A DNA stretch of 9,320 nucleotides, from contig JAFYCC010000019.1 of NCBI GenBank assembly GCA_017539885.1, positions 1-9,320 of the forward strand, in the 5' to 3' direction. The notes under the pieces are model-generated. The model saw only the letters and a program-made list of their open reading frames with translations, was not told the DNA's origin and did no database searches. The DNA comes from Oscillospiraceae bacterium. Its GTDB lineage: Bacteria; Bacillota_A; Clostridia; Oscillospirales; Oscillospiraceae. The position numbers and the translations under genes are program-made. Below are positions 1 to 6,596 of the stretch, piece after piece (the stretch's first letter is position 1; each line of letters starts with the position of its first letter).

Positions 1-1
1 C

Positions 2-178
2 GTGCTGCCCTTCACGGGCGTTACCTTTCCCTTCGTCTCCCGCGGCGGCTCCAGCCTGATCTCCTGCTGGACGCTGCTCGCCTTCATCAAGGCTTCCGAC
101 ACGCGCCAGAACGCCAGCTTCGCGCAGAAGCTGCCTTCCCGCGCCGTTCCGGCAGCAGAAGAGGAGGCCGAAGAATGA
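2..178 (+). CDS. FtsW/RodA/SpoVE (SEDS) glycosyltransferase, C-terminal end (5' partial)
   Basis: These 58 codons are the end of a SEDS-family membrane protein, the polymerases that make peptidoglycan glycan strands from lipid II together with a class B PBP. The visible part begins LPFTGVTFPFVSRGGSSL, the conserved C-terminal signature of the family (usual form LP-TG-x-PF-S-GGSS), followed by the last membrane helix (roughly SLISCWTLLAFIKA) and a hydrophilic acidic tail ending AAEEEAEE. The start lies before the window. The stop TGA overlaps the ATG of the next gene in an ATGA arrangement, implying translational coupling with the PBP, the partner expected of a SEDS protein. The family is clear, but FtsW, RodA and SpoVE cannot be told apart from this fragment, so no symbol is given. 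Confidence 0.88.
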   Translation: MLPFTGVTFPFVSRGGSSLISCWTLLAFIKASDTRQNASFAQKLPSRAVPAAEEEAEE

Positions 179-1485
179 GAAAGCTTCGAAGCCGCGCCGC
201 GATCTCCCTCATTCTCGCCGCAGCGCTCCTCGCAGGTCTGGCATTCTACGTCGTGCGCTACCTGCGTCACGGACGCGACTGGGCGCTCTCCCCTGTTGAC
301 GCCGCTTATTATTCCCAGGGCAGGCTCTGCGTCGGGACGCTCACGGACAGGAACGGTGTCGTGCTTGCAAGCACGTCGGACGGGAAAAGGAGCTACGCCG
401 AGGACGCGCAGACGCGTGTGAGCTGCCTTCACGCCGTCGGGGATCAGGAAGGCTACATCGGCGCCGGCGCGCTGCGCCTCTTTACGGATGAGCTAAGCGG
501 CTACGATCTCGTACAGGGCGCCTACGGTGACAGCGATACCGGCGCAGTCGTCGCGCTGTCTCTAGACGCCAAGCTGCAGAACGCCGCCTACGCCGCGCTC
601 GCGGGCAGGAACGGCGCCGTCGCGCTCTGTGATTACAGGACCGGAGCGATGCTCTGCATGGTCTCCTCTCCTTCCTACGACCCTCTGGCAGGCCCTTCTG
701 CGGATGCGGAGGGCGTCTACGTCAACCGCGTGACCGGCTCGACATACACGCCGGGATCCGTATTCAAGATCGTTACGCTCTGCGCCGCTCTCGAGCAGAT
801 AGACGATATCCGCAGCAGGAGCTTTTTCTGCACAGGCGAGAAGGAGATCGGCGGTCTGCCCGTCAAATGCTCCGGCATCCACGGCGCGCAGGATATCGGG
901 CAGGCTTTCGCCAATTCCTGCAACTGCGCTTTCGCCGAGCTGAGCCTCGAACTCGGCGCGGAAACGCTCTCCGCCTACGCCGCCCGGCTCGGCCTGACGC
1001 AGCCGCTGTCAGTCTGCGGAGCGCCCGTCGCGCCCGGAAGCTTTGAAAAGGCCGCGTCTGGCAGCGCGGATCTCGCCTGGTCCGGCATAGGGCAGTATAC
1101 GGATCTGGTTTCCCCCTTCGCCATGCTTCGCCTTTCCGCCGCCATTGCCGGCGGCGGGACCGTACGGGAGCCGACGCTGCTCAAAGGCGGAAAGATTGAA
1201 AAGAGCGATGTGATATCCGCCGCCACCGCGAAAGCGCTGTCTGATATGATGCGAAACAACGTCACATCGAATTACGGGGACTGGATCGCGCCGGGCCTTC
1301 AGCTCTGCGCGAAGACGGGCACCGCCGAGCTGGGAGACGGCACTTCGCACGCCTGGTTTACCGGCTTTCTGCTGGATGAAGCGCATCCCTATGCCTTTGT
1401 CGTCATCCTCGAGCACGGCGGAGGCGGACTGAGCGCCGCCGCGCCTGTCGCAAGCGCGCTGATCAACGCCGCTGTCAACGGTTAG
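175..1485 (+). CDS. Class B penicillin-binding protein, transpeptidase (PbpA-like)
   Basis: This is a D,D-transpeptidase that cross-links peptidoglycan on the outer face of the membrane, partner of the SEDS protein just upstream. A short basic N-terminus and one membrane anchor (about residues 9-28) are followed by a small N-terminal domain with the typical TLTDRNGVVLA segment (55-65), then the transpeptidase domain (about 120-436). The three active-site motifs are present: SVFK at 195-198 with nucleophile Ser195, SCN at 248-250, and KTG at 380-382. The 436-residue length and small N-terminal domain fit the PbpA group better than the larger PBP2/PBP3 proteins. The start is supported by GAGGAGG at 161-167, seven bases before the ATG, and by the 4-base overlap with the upstream gene. 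The SCN in place of the commoner SSN or SxN forms still fits SxN. Whether it serves division, elongation or sporulation cannot be told. Confidence 0.93.
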   Translation: MRKLRSRAAISLILAAALLAGLAFYVVRYLRHGRDWALSPVDAAYYSQGRLCVGTLTDRNGVVLASTSDGKRSYAEDAQTRVSCLHAVGDQEGYIGAGALRLFTDELSGYDLVQGAYGDSDTGAVVALSLDAKLQNAAYAALAGRNGAVALCDYRTGAMLCMVSSPSYDPLAGPSADAEGVYVNRVTGSTYTPGSVFKIVTLCAALEQIDDIRSRSFFCTGEKEIGGLPVKCSGIHGAQDIGQAFANSCNCAFAELSLELGAETLSAYAARLGLTQPLSVCGAPVAPGSFEKAASGSADLAWSGIGQYTDLVSPFAMLRLSAAIAGGGTVREPTLLKGGKIEKSDVISAATAKALSDMMRNNVTSNYGDWIAPGLQLCAKTGTAELGDGTSHAWFTGFLLDEAHPYAFVVILEHGGGGLSAAAPVASALINAAVNG

Positions 1486-1506
1486 GAATCGGAAAAGGAG
1501 TCGACT

Positions 1507-3564
1507 ATGTCTGAGTTTCTTCGAAAAAAGCTCTGCTTCATCTATATTCCGCTCTCTCTGATCTATATGGAGCTCGTGTTCAAGCTCTGGTGCTTCCGGA
1601 CCGTGAGCGCGCGCGGCTTTCTCTACACGGCGCTGCTGACCGGCTCCATCGGCTTCGCGCTGAGCCTGTGCTCATGTCTCAGGGGGAAGTTCTCGAGATG
1701 CATGCCCTGGATCTGGCTGCTGCTCGCCTTTCTGCTGTTCGGAACGCAGGCCGTGTATTTCCGGATCTTCAAGACCTTCGTCGCTCTGTTCAGCCTGACG
1801 AAAGCCGGCGGCGTCTTCGGAAGCTTTCTCGGACAGGCGCTGATGGGGATCCTGAACACGAGTCCCTGTCTGATCGCGCTCGCGCTGCCCATGATCCTGT
1901 GGATCATCTTCCGGAAAAAGCTCACGCCGGAAGAAGAAGTCAGCACTCCTCAGCGCGCCTGGATGGCAGGCATGTTCCTCGTGATGCATCTGGCCGCCGT
2001 CTGCTCGATCATGGGCGGAAGCTACGCGGTCATGTCCCCCGCCTACCTGTACAGCAAAGCGCTCATCCCCAACCTCTCCGAGGATTCCTTCGGCGTCATC
2101 ACGACGCTGCGGCTGGATCTTCGCGATCTGATGCTGACGCACGGCGATCCGGATCATCTCACGATCCCGGAAGACGTCTTCGTCATGCCGTCGCCCTTGC
2201 CCGCAGTCGAAGCAACGCCCGTGCCGTCTCAGGCGCCCGCTGTCGATACGCCGGACACGGAAGCGCCGCTTCTCGTGCCGCAGGAGCTTGCGGAAGAAGA
2301 CGCGGAGCAGAACGTGCTCAGGATCGATTTCGACACGCTTATCGAGCAGGAGAGCGACCCGGCGCTTGCGGATCTCCACGCCTATTTCCGTGACCGGGAG
2401 CCGACTGCGAAAAACGAGTACACGGGCATGTTCGCCGGGAAGAACCTTATCTGGATCGTCGCGGAGAGCTTCTCGTCCCTAGCCCTGGAACCGGCACATA
2501 CGCCGACCCTCTGCCGGCTCTCTCAGGAAGGCTTCGTCTTTGACAACTTCTACAACCCGCTCTGGGGCGTCTCCACGAGCGACGGCGAATACGTGACTCT
2601 CTGCAGTCTGCTGCCCAAGTACGGCATCTGGAGTTTCTCCGCCTCGTCGGAAAACTACATGCCCTTCGCGCTCGGCAATCAGCTGTCCGCGCAGGACTAC
2701 CTGACGATCGGATACCACAACCATACCTACAATTATTACGACCGCGACAAGAGCCATCCCAACATCGGCTACGAGTGGATCGCCCGCGGCAGCGGACTCG
2801 AGGTCCGGGATCAGTTCCCGGAGTCCGACGTTGAGATGATCGACAACACCGTCTGGGATTACGTGGAGGACGCGCCTTTCCACATCTATTATCTGACGGT
2901 CAGCGGGCATATGTTCTATGATTTCTACAGCAACGCCATGGCCATCAAGCACCATGACGACGTGACGGATCTCGACATGAGCGACACCGCGCGCGCCTAC
3001 ATCGCATGCAACATGGAACTGGACGCCGCCGTATCTCTCCTGCTCGAAGAACTGGAAGCCGCGGGCGAACTGGAAAACACGGTCATCGTGCTCTCCGGCG
3101 ACCATTACCCATACGCGCTGGACACGCCGGAGCTGGAGGAACTCCACGGCGGACCCTTTGCCGACGAACTGGAGCTCTATCGCAGCACCCTGATCATCTG
3201 GAGCGGAGACATGCGTGAACCGGTCCATGTGGACAAATACTGCTCCTCTCTGGACATCCTCCCCACGCTCTCCAACCTGTTCGGCGTTCCCTACGATTCC
3301 CGTCTGCTGATGGGTCGCGACGTGTTCTCCGACAGCGCGCCGCTGATCGTGTTTTCGAACCACAGCTTTATCACGGACAAGGGCCGGTTCATCGCCGTAT
3401 CGGACGAGTTCCTGCCGGCGGAGGGCGCCGACTGGAGCGATGAAAGCCCGACGGAATACGCGCGCCGGATGCATGAGGAGATCGACAGGATGTTCTCCTG
3501 CAGTTCCGATATCCTGCTGCGTGACTACTATGCCGCCGTGTTCAAAAGAATACCCGAGGAATAA
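1507..3564 (+). CDS. LtaS-like membrane phosphoglycerol transferase (sulfatase-fold)
   Basis: The protein resembles lipoteichoic acid synthases, which transfer glycerol-phosphate from phosphatidylglycerol onto a growing polymer outside the cell. About five membrane helices lie at residues 10-30, 37-57, 66-86, 113-135 and 150-172. A Pro/Ala-rich acidic linker (227-268) leads to an extracellular alkaline-phosphatase/sulfatase-type domain (about 310-620). Residues matching the S. aureus LtaS active site can be placed: Glu320 in WIVAESF (metal ligand), Thr357 in the STSDGE motif (catalytic Thr), His468 in SGHMFY, and Asp532-His533 in SGDHYP (metal ligands). The length of 685 is close to LtaS (646). 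The start has AAGGAG at 1495-1500, six bases upstream. It follows the PBP by 21 bases and precedes the ABC-F gene by 6, so it is clearly co-transcribed. It could instead be a primase or a phosphoglycerol transferase for another glycan; the substrate is not determined. Confidence 0.87.
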   Translation: MSEFLRKKLCFIYIPLSLIYMELVFKLWCFRTVSARGFLYTALLTGSIGFALSLCSCLRGKFSRCMPWIWLLLAFLLFGTQAVYFRIFKTFVALFSLTKAGGVFGSFLGQALMGILNTSPCLIALALPMILWIIFRKKLTPEEEVSTPQRAWMAGMFLVMHLAAVCSIMGGSYAVMSPAYLYSKALIPNLSEDSFGVITTLRLDLRDLMLTHGDPDHLTIPEDVFVMPSPLPAVEATPVPSQAPAVDTPDTEAPLLVPQELAEEDAEQNVLRIDFDTLIEQESDPALADLHAYFRDREPTAKNEYTGMFAGKNLIWIVAESFSSLALEPAHTPTLCRLSQEGFVFDNFYNPLWGVSTSDGEYVTLCSLLPKYGIWSFSASSENYMPFALGNQLSAQDYLTIGYHNHTYNYYDRDKSHPNIGYEWIARGSGLEVRDQFPESDVEMIDNTVWDYVEDAPFHIYYLTVSGHMFYDFYSNAMAIKHHDDVTDLDMSDTARAYIACNMELDAAVSLLLEELEAAGELENTVIVLSGDHYPYALDTPELEELHGGPFADELELYRSTLIIWSGDMREPVHVDKYCSSLDILPTLSNLFGVPYDSRLLMGRDVFSDSAPLIVFSNHSFITDKGRFIAVSDEFLPAEGADWSDESPTEYARRMHEEIDRMFSCSSDILLRDYYAAVFKRIPEE

Positions 3565-3570
3565 TCCCGT

Positions 3571-5466
3571 ATGATCGATATTGCAGTTCACAACTTAAAA
3601 AAGGCCTTCGAGGTCGGGAAAAACATTCTCGACGGCCTGACTTTCGAGATCAACGCCGGAGAGCGCGTCTGTCTGCTCGGGAAGAACGGCGCCGGCAAGA
3701 CGACGCTGTTCCGGCTGCTCGTCGGCGAGCTGGAGGAAGACGAAGGCGATATCCTGATCCCGCAGGAAAAGCGGATCGGCCTGATCTCCCAGATCCCCGT
3801 GTATCCGGACGGCTATACGGTCGAGGACGTGCTCAAGAGCGCCTTTGCGCCTGTCTACGCGCTTGAGGAGAAGATGCAGGCCGTTTCCGCCCGGATGGCG
3901 ACAGACAGTTCCCCCGCCCTGCTCGCGGAGTACGACCGGCTCAGCGCCGACTACGAAAGGCTCGGCGGCTACCGCATGGACTATGAGCGCGGCCGCGTCG
4001 CCAACGGACTCGATATCCCGCCAGAGATGCGCTCGCGGCTGTTCTCGCAGCTCTCCGGCGGCGAGAAGACGCGCGTGAATCTGGCGCGTCTGATCCTCGA
4101 GGACACGGATATCCTGCCGCTCGACGAGCCGACGAACCATCTCGACCTTCGCGCGACGGAGTGGCTGGAGGAGTATCTGCTCGGCTTTCACGGGACGGTG
4201 CTCGCCATCAGCCACGACCGCTATTTCCTCGACCGGATCGCGCAGCGCACGATCGAGCTCGTCGGCGGCAAGGCCGACTTCTACAGCGGAAACTACACGT
4301 TTTATGTGCAGGAGAAACAGCGCCGCTTCGAGGAGCAGCTGCGCCGCTACGAAAAGGATCAGGCGAAGCTCAAACAGCTGCAGGAAGCCGCGGACAAGCT
4401 GCATCTATGGGCGTTCATGGGCGCGGACAAGCTGCACAAGCGCGCCTTTTCCATGGAAAAGCGCATCGAGAAGCTCTCGCAGACGGAAAGGCCGAGGCAG
4501 GAGCGCAAAATGGGCAGCCGCTTCTCGGAAAAGGCGTTCAGCGGCGACGAAGTGATCGTCATGGAAGGCGTATCCAAGGCATTCGGCGAGAAGAAGCTCT
4601 TCTCCGACGCCTCCGCTGTCGTTGCCGGCGGCGAGCGCATCGCCCTGATCGGCGACAACGGTTCGGGCAAATCCACGCTCGTGAAGATCATCACCGCCGA
4701 ACTTCCGCCAGATACCGGCTTCGCTAGACGCGGCCCCGCGATCCGGACGGCCTATCTGCAGCAGCAGGTTCATTTTGAGGACGAGAACCGCAGCGTGCTG
4801 GACACCATGCTCTACGAGACGAACTGCACGCCGCAGGCCGCCCGCGACAGGCTCGGCGCGTTCAAGTTCTCCGGCGAGGACGTTTTCAAGCCCGTATGGG
4901 CGCTCTCCGGCGGCGAAAAGAGCCGGCTGCGGCTCTGCATCCTGATGCACGGCGAGGTCAATCTTCTCATTCTCGACGAGCCTACGAACCACCTCGACCT
5001 TCCAAGCCGCGAATGGCTGGAGGACGCGCTGACGGACTATGAAGAGACGCTGCTCTTCGTATCGCACGACCGCTATTTCATCGAAAAGTTCGCGACACGC
5101 ATCTGGGCGCTCGAGGACGGCAGGTTCTGGGACTACCGAGGCAGCTTTTCCCAGTACCGCGCCTACCGGCAGCGGCTCGCGGCGTCCGCTACCGCTTCGG
5201 AAGATCCGAAAAAAAGCGTTCGTGATGACAAAAAGGATGCAAAGACCGGAGATACTAAGAAAAAACCGTATCAGAACCCGGAGAAGCGGCTCGCCAGGCT
5301 GGAGCGCGACATCGCGAAACTGGAGGCGCAGATCGCGGAGCTGGACGCGCAGGAAAAGGCATTCGCCTCGGATTATCAGAAGTTACTGGAGATCGGTGAA
5401 GCCCGCTCGGCGCTCGACGAGCAGCTGACCGCGCTCTACGAGGAATGGGACGCTCTCTGCGGCTGA
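3571..5466 (+). CDS. ABC-F family ATPase (Uup/YfmR-like)
   Basis: A soluble protein with two ABC ATPase domains and no membrane segment, as in the ABC-F family that binds the ribosomal E site and rescues or tunes translation. Domain 1 has Walker A GKNGAGKTT (37-45), signature LSGGE (161-165), Walker B with DEP at 185-187 and SHDR (214-217). A charged helical linker (about 245-315, with LHKRAFSMEKRIEKL) is the tRNA-contacting region of the family. Domain 2 has Walker A GDNGSGKST (361-369), LSGGE (445-449), LLILDEP (465-471) and SHDR (498-501). A Lys-rich stretch (545-573) leads to a C-terminal coiled coil (about 570-630), seen in Uup and YfmR but not EttA. Both catalytic glutamates (186, 470) are present. 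One oddity is Pro183 inside the first Walker B strand. The ribosome binding site (GAGGA 3556-3560, ten bases before ATG) is modest, suggesting coupling to the upstream gene. An antibiotic-resistance role is possible but unsupported. Confidence 0.92.
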   Translation: MIDIAVHNLKKAFEVGKNILDGLTFEINAGERVCLLGKNGAGKTTLFRLLVGELEEDEGDILIPQEKRIGLISQIPVYPDGYTVEDVLKSAFAPVYALEEKMQAVSARMATDSSPALLAEYDRLSADYERLGGYRMDYERGRVANGLDIPPEMRSRLFSQLSGGEKTRVNLARLILEDTDILPLDEPTNHLDLRATEWLEEYLLGFHGTVLAISHDRYFLDRIAQRTIELVGGKADFYSGNYTFYVQEKQRRFEEQLRRYEKDQAKLKQLQEAADKLHLWAFMGADKLHKRAFSMEKRIEKLSQTERPRQERKMGSRFSEKAFSGDEVIVMEGVSKAFGEKKLFSDASAVVAGGERIALIGDNGSGKSTLVKIITAELPPDTGFARRGPAIRTAYLQQQVHFEDENRSVLDTMLYETNCTPQAARDRLGAFKFSGEDVFKPVWALSGGEKSRLRLCILMHGEVNLLILDEPTNHLDLPSREWLEDALTDYEETLLFVSHDRYFIEKFATRIWALEDGRFWDYRGSFSQYRAYRQRLAASATASEDPKKSVRDDKKDAKTGDTKKKPYQNPEKRLARLERDIAKLEAQIAELDAQEKAFASDYQKLLEIGEARSALDEQLTALYEEWDALCG

Positions 5467-5484
5467 TACTTTCCGGAGGACCGC

Positions 5485-6225
5485 ATGATCACATCTCTCC
5501 TTTCCGTCATTATCGCGGCGGCTTTTGCCGTTCTCGGCCTGTTCTTCCGCTTTGTCCTGATCGGCTACCGGACGGTCGCTCTGCTGTGCTGGGGCGCGGC
5601 TCTGCTCATTCTTCTGTTCCTGCTTTGCCGGAAAAAGCGCCTGCGCCGTCTGCGCGTCGTTCTGATCGTGCTGCTCTGTCTCGGACTCGTCGGGATCGCG
5701 TTACTGGAGATTCCGATCGTACGTGACGCGCACACCGATGAAGGCGACGCGGACTATCTGATCGTGCTCGGCGCAGGCCTCAACGGCACCGCTCCCTCCC
5801 TGTCGCTGACGGAGCGTCTGCAGGCCGCGCGGACATATCTTTTGGAGCATCCGGATACGCTCGCCGTCGTGTCCGGCGGGCAGGGCGCCGGAGAAGCGAT
5901 CACGGAAGCGGAGGCCATGCGTCGCTGGCTGACCGGCATGGGCATCGAGCCGGAGCGCGTGATCATGGAACCTCGCGCCACTTCGACGGAGGAAAACATC
6001 GCGTATTCTCTGGACATACTTCGTGAGCGCGGCGCAGACCGCAATTCGATCGCCATCGTTTCGAGCGAATACCATCTCTATCGCGCGAAGTGCATCGCCC
6101 GAACGCAGGGTGTTGAAAACCCGCTCGGCGTCGCGGCAAGGACGAGCTTCCCCGTCCTGCGCTTCAACTATTTCGTGCGCGAAGCCTTCGCCGTCGCCTA
6201 TCTGCGGGTGTTCGGCAGGATCTGA
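5485..6225 (+). CDS. Membrane-anchored DUF218 protein (YdcF/SanA/ElyC-like)
   Basis: DUF218 proteins have a Rossmann-like fold; members such as SanA and ElyC affect envelope integrity in E. coli, but the reaction is not settled. Three hydrophobic segments lie at residues 4-26, 29-48 and 55-75, then the DUF218 domain (about 88-240). Recognisable family features are YLIVLGAGL (91-99), SGGQG (130-134), an acidic EAEAM stretch (141-145), the ATSTEENI motif (165-172) and SSEYHLYRA (193-201). The start has GGAGGA at 5475-5480 four bases before the ATG. It lies 18 bases after the ABC-F gene and is the last gene before a terminator, so it appears to close the envelope operon. The context with peptidoglycan and teichoic-acid genes supports an envelope role, which is inference. 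Family assignment is firm; the substrate is unknown. Confidence 0.87.
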   Translation: MITSLLSVIIAAAFAVLGLFFRFVLIGYRTVALLCWGAALLILLFLLCRKKRLRRLRVVLIVLLCLGLVGIALLEIPIVRDAHTDEGDADYLIVLGAGLNGTAPSLSLTERLQAARTYLLEHPDTLAVVSGGQGAGEAITEAEAMRRWLTGMGIEPERVIMEPRATSTEENIAYSLDILRERGADRNSIAIVSSEYHLYRAKCIARTQGVENPLGVAARTSFPVLRFNYFVREAFAVAYLRVFGRI

Positions 6226-6234
6226 CGCAGCACG

Positions 6235-6252
6235 CCTGAATATCCTGAATAT
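6235..6252. repeat. Perfect 9-base tandem duplication
   Basis: CCTGAATAT occurs twice head to tail (6235-6243 and 6244-6252), between the end of the DUF218 gene and the terminator hairpin. It is too short to assign a role and may be a simple slippage product. It sits exactly where base composition begins to change. Confidence 0.6.
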
Positions 6253-6253
6253 A

Positions 6254-6297
6254 ACGAGAGTGTGATCCGTCCGAAAGGCAGATCACACTCTTGTCAT
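6254..6297 (+). terminator. Hairpin terminator after the envelope operon
   Basis: Arms GAGTGTGATC (6258-6267) and GATCACACTC (6281-6290) pair perfectly and can be extended outward by A-T, a G-T wobble, C-G and A-T to 6254/6294. The loop contains CC-GAAA-GG (6271-6278), a small inner stem with a GNRA tetraloop. The trailing sequence CTTGTCAT is only moderately T-rich, so intrinsic termination may be inefficient. Its position 29 bases after the stop of the last gene in the operon supports the call. Confidence 0.72.
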
Positions 6298-6332
6298 ATC
6301 AAACACTGTTATTGCATATTTTAGTAGCTTAA

Positions 6333-6350
6333 ATACCATCTGCATGGTAT
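6333..6350. promoter_or_regulatory. Operator-like dyad overlapping the promoter
   Basis: ATACCAT (6333-6339) and ATGGTAT (6344-6350) form a perfect 7+7 inverted repeat around CTGC. The right arm overlaps the extended -10 element at 6345-6353, the position expected of an operator whose bound protein blocks or reshapes the promoter. A second, non-concentric pair, TTGCAT (6312-6317) and ATGCAA (6356-6361), flanks it. Too few T residues follow for a terminator. The binding protein is not encoded in the window as far as I can tell. Confidence 0.5.
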
Positions 6351-6353
6351 ACT
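6345..6353 (+). promoter_or_regulatory. Extended -10 promoter for the HD-GYP/DUF3089 unit
   Basis: TGG followed by TATACT (6348-6353) fits an extended -10 (TGnTATAAT) of a sigma-A type promoter with one mismatch in the hexamer. No good -35 hexamer lies 16-18 bases upstream, which is typical of extended -10 promoters. It would start transcription near 6360 and give a leader of about 240 bases. A weaker alternative is TTGTCA (6291-6296) with CATATT (6315-6320), spacing 18. Confidence 0.45.
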
Positions 6354-6582
6354 TAATGCAAATCAGCAGGCAGCACGGCGGGGTCCGACATCGGGAAAGC
6401 CGCTATGCCACCGCTTTTTGGCGGGCGCCGGGCCGGGAAGAACAGTAACAGTCAGTCCATTAAAACAAGACCGCATGATCAATATCAGCAAGGCAGCGGG
6501 ATACTGTCTGCAGATCGGAGCATCCTGAGAATGCTCATCAGCGAAAAGCTGTTTCCGCTCATCTGCCATTCGATTGTGAAGT

Positions 6583-6590
6583 GGAGGAGG
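6583..6590 (+). promoter_or_regulatory. Ribosome binding site that sets the HD-GYP start at 6597
   Basis: GGAGGAGG ends six bases before ATG 6597. It is the strongest Shine-Dalgarno sequence in the window and decides for the internal ATG against the upstream in-frame ATG at 6405, which lacks one. Confidence 0.85.
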
Positions 6591-6596
6591 ATAAAA

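Larger units (their letters stand above)
6226..6596. other. Gene-free stretch and leader upstream of the HD-GYP gene
   Basis: About 370 bases without a convincing gene. It contains the tandem repeat and terminator of the upstream operon, a promoter with an overlapping dyad (6333-6353), and a leader of about 240 bases. The reading frame of the HD-GYP gene stays open back to an ATG at 6405, but the predicted 64 extra residues (Arg/Ser/Lys-rich) look like untranslated leader, and there is no good ribosome binding site before 6405. In the leader, small hairpins are visible at 6518-6536 (GAGCAT/ATGCTC, 7-base loop) and 6538-6551 (CAGC/GCTG, loop GAAAA), and the part at 6375-6435 is strongly GC-rich. 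I could not match a known riboswitch, including the cyclic-di-GMP classes. Confidence 0.6.

Noticed and set aside
562..882. Minus-strand and out-of-frame ORFs within the PBP gene
   Set aside because: Overlap a gene with complete active-site motifs and show no domain features or ribosome binding sites of their own.
2479..3591. Long minus-strand open frame (370 codons) opposite the LtaS-like gene
   Set aside because: It is a shadow of a GC-rich coding region. The translation is Val/His/Arg-rich without recognisable domains, and the plus-strand protein has all expected motifs. The same holds for minus-strand frames at 1672-2379, 3595-4404 and 4405-5067.
6405..6596. N-terminal extension of the HD-GYP protein from ATG 6405
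   Set aside because: The 64 added residues look non-coding, no ribosome binding site precedes 6405, and GGAGGAGG sits at ideal distance before ATG 6597.
6361..6596. Cyclic-di-GMP riboswitch in the leader
   Set aside because: Suggested by the gene downstream, but the conserved GEMM segments could not be found by eye; only a short GGGAAAG-like match is present, which is not enough.
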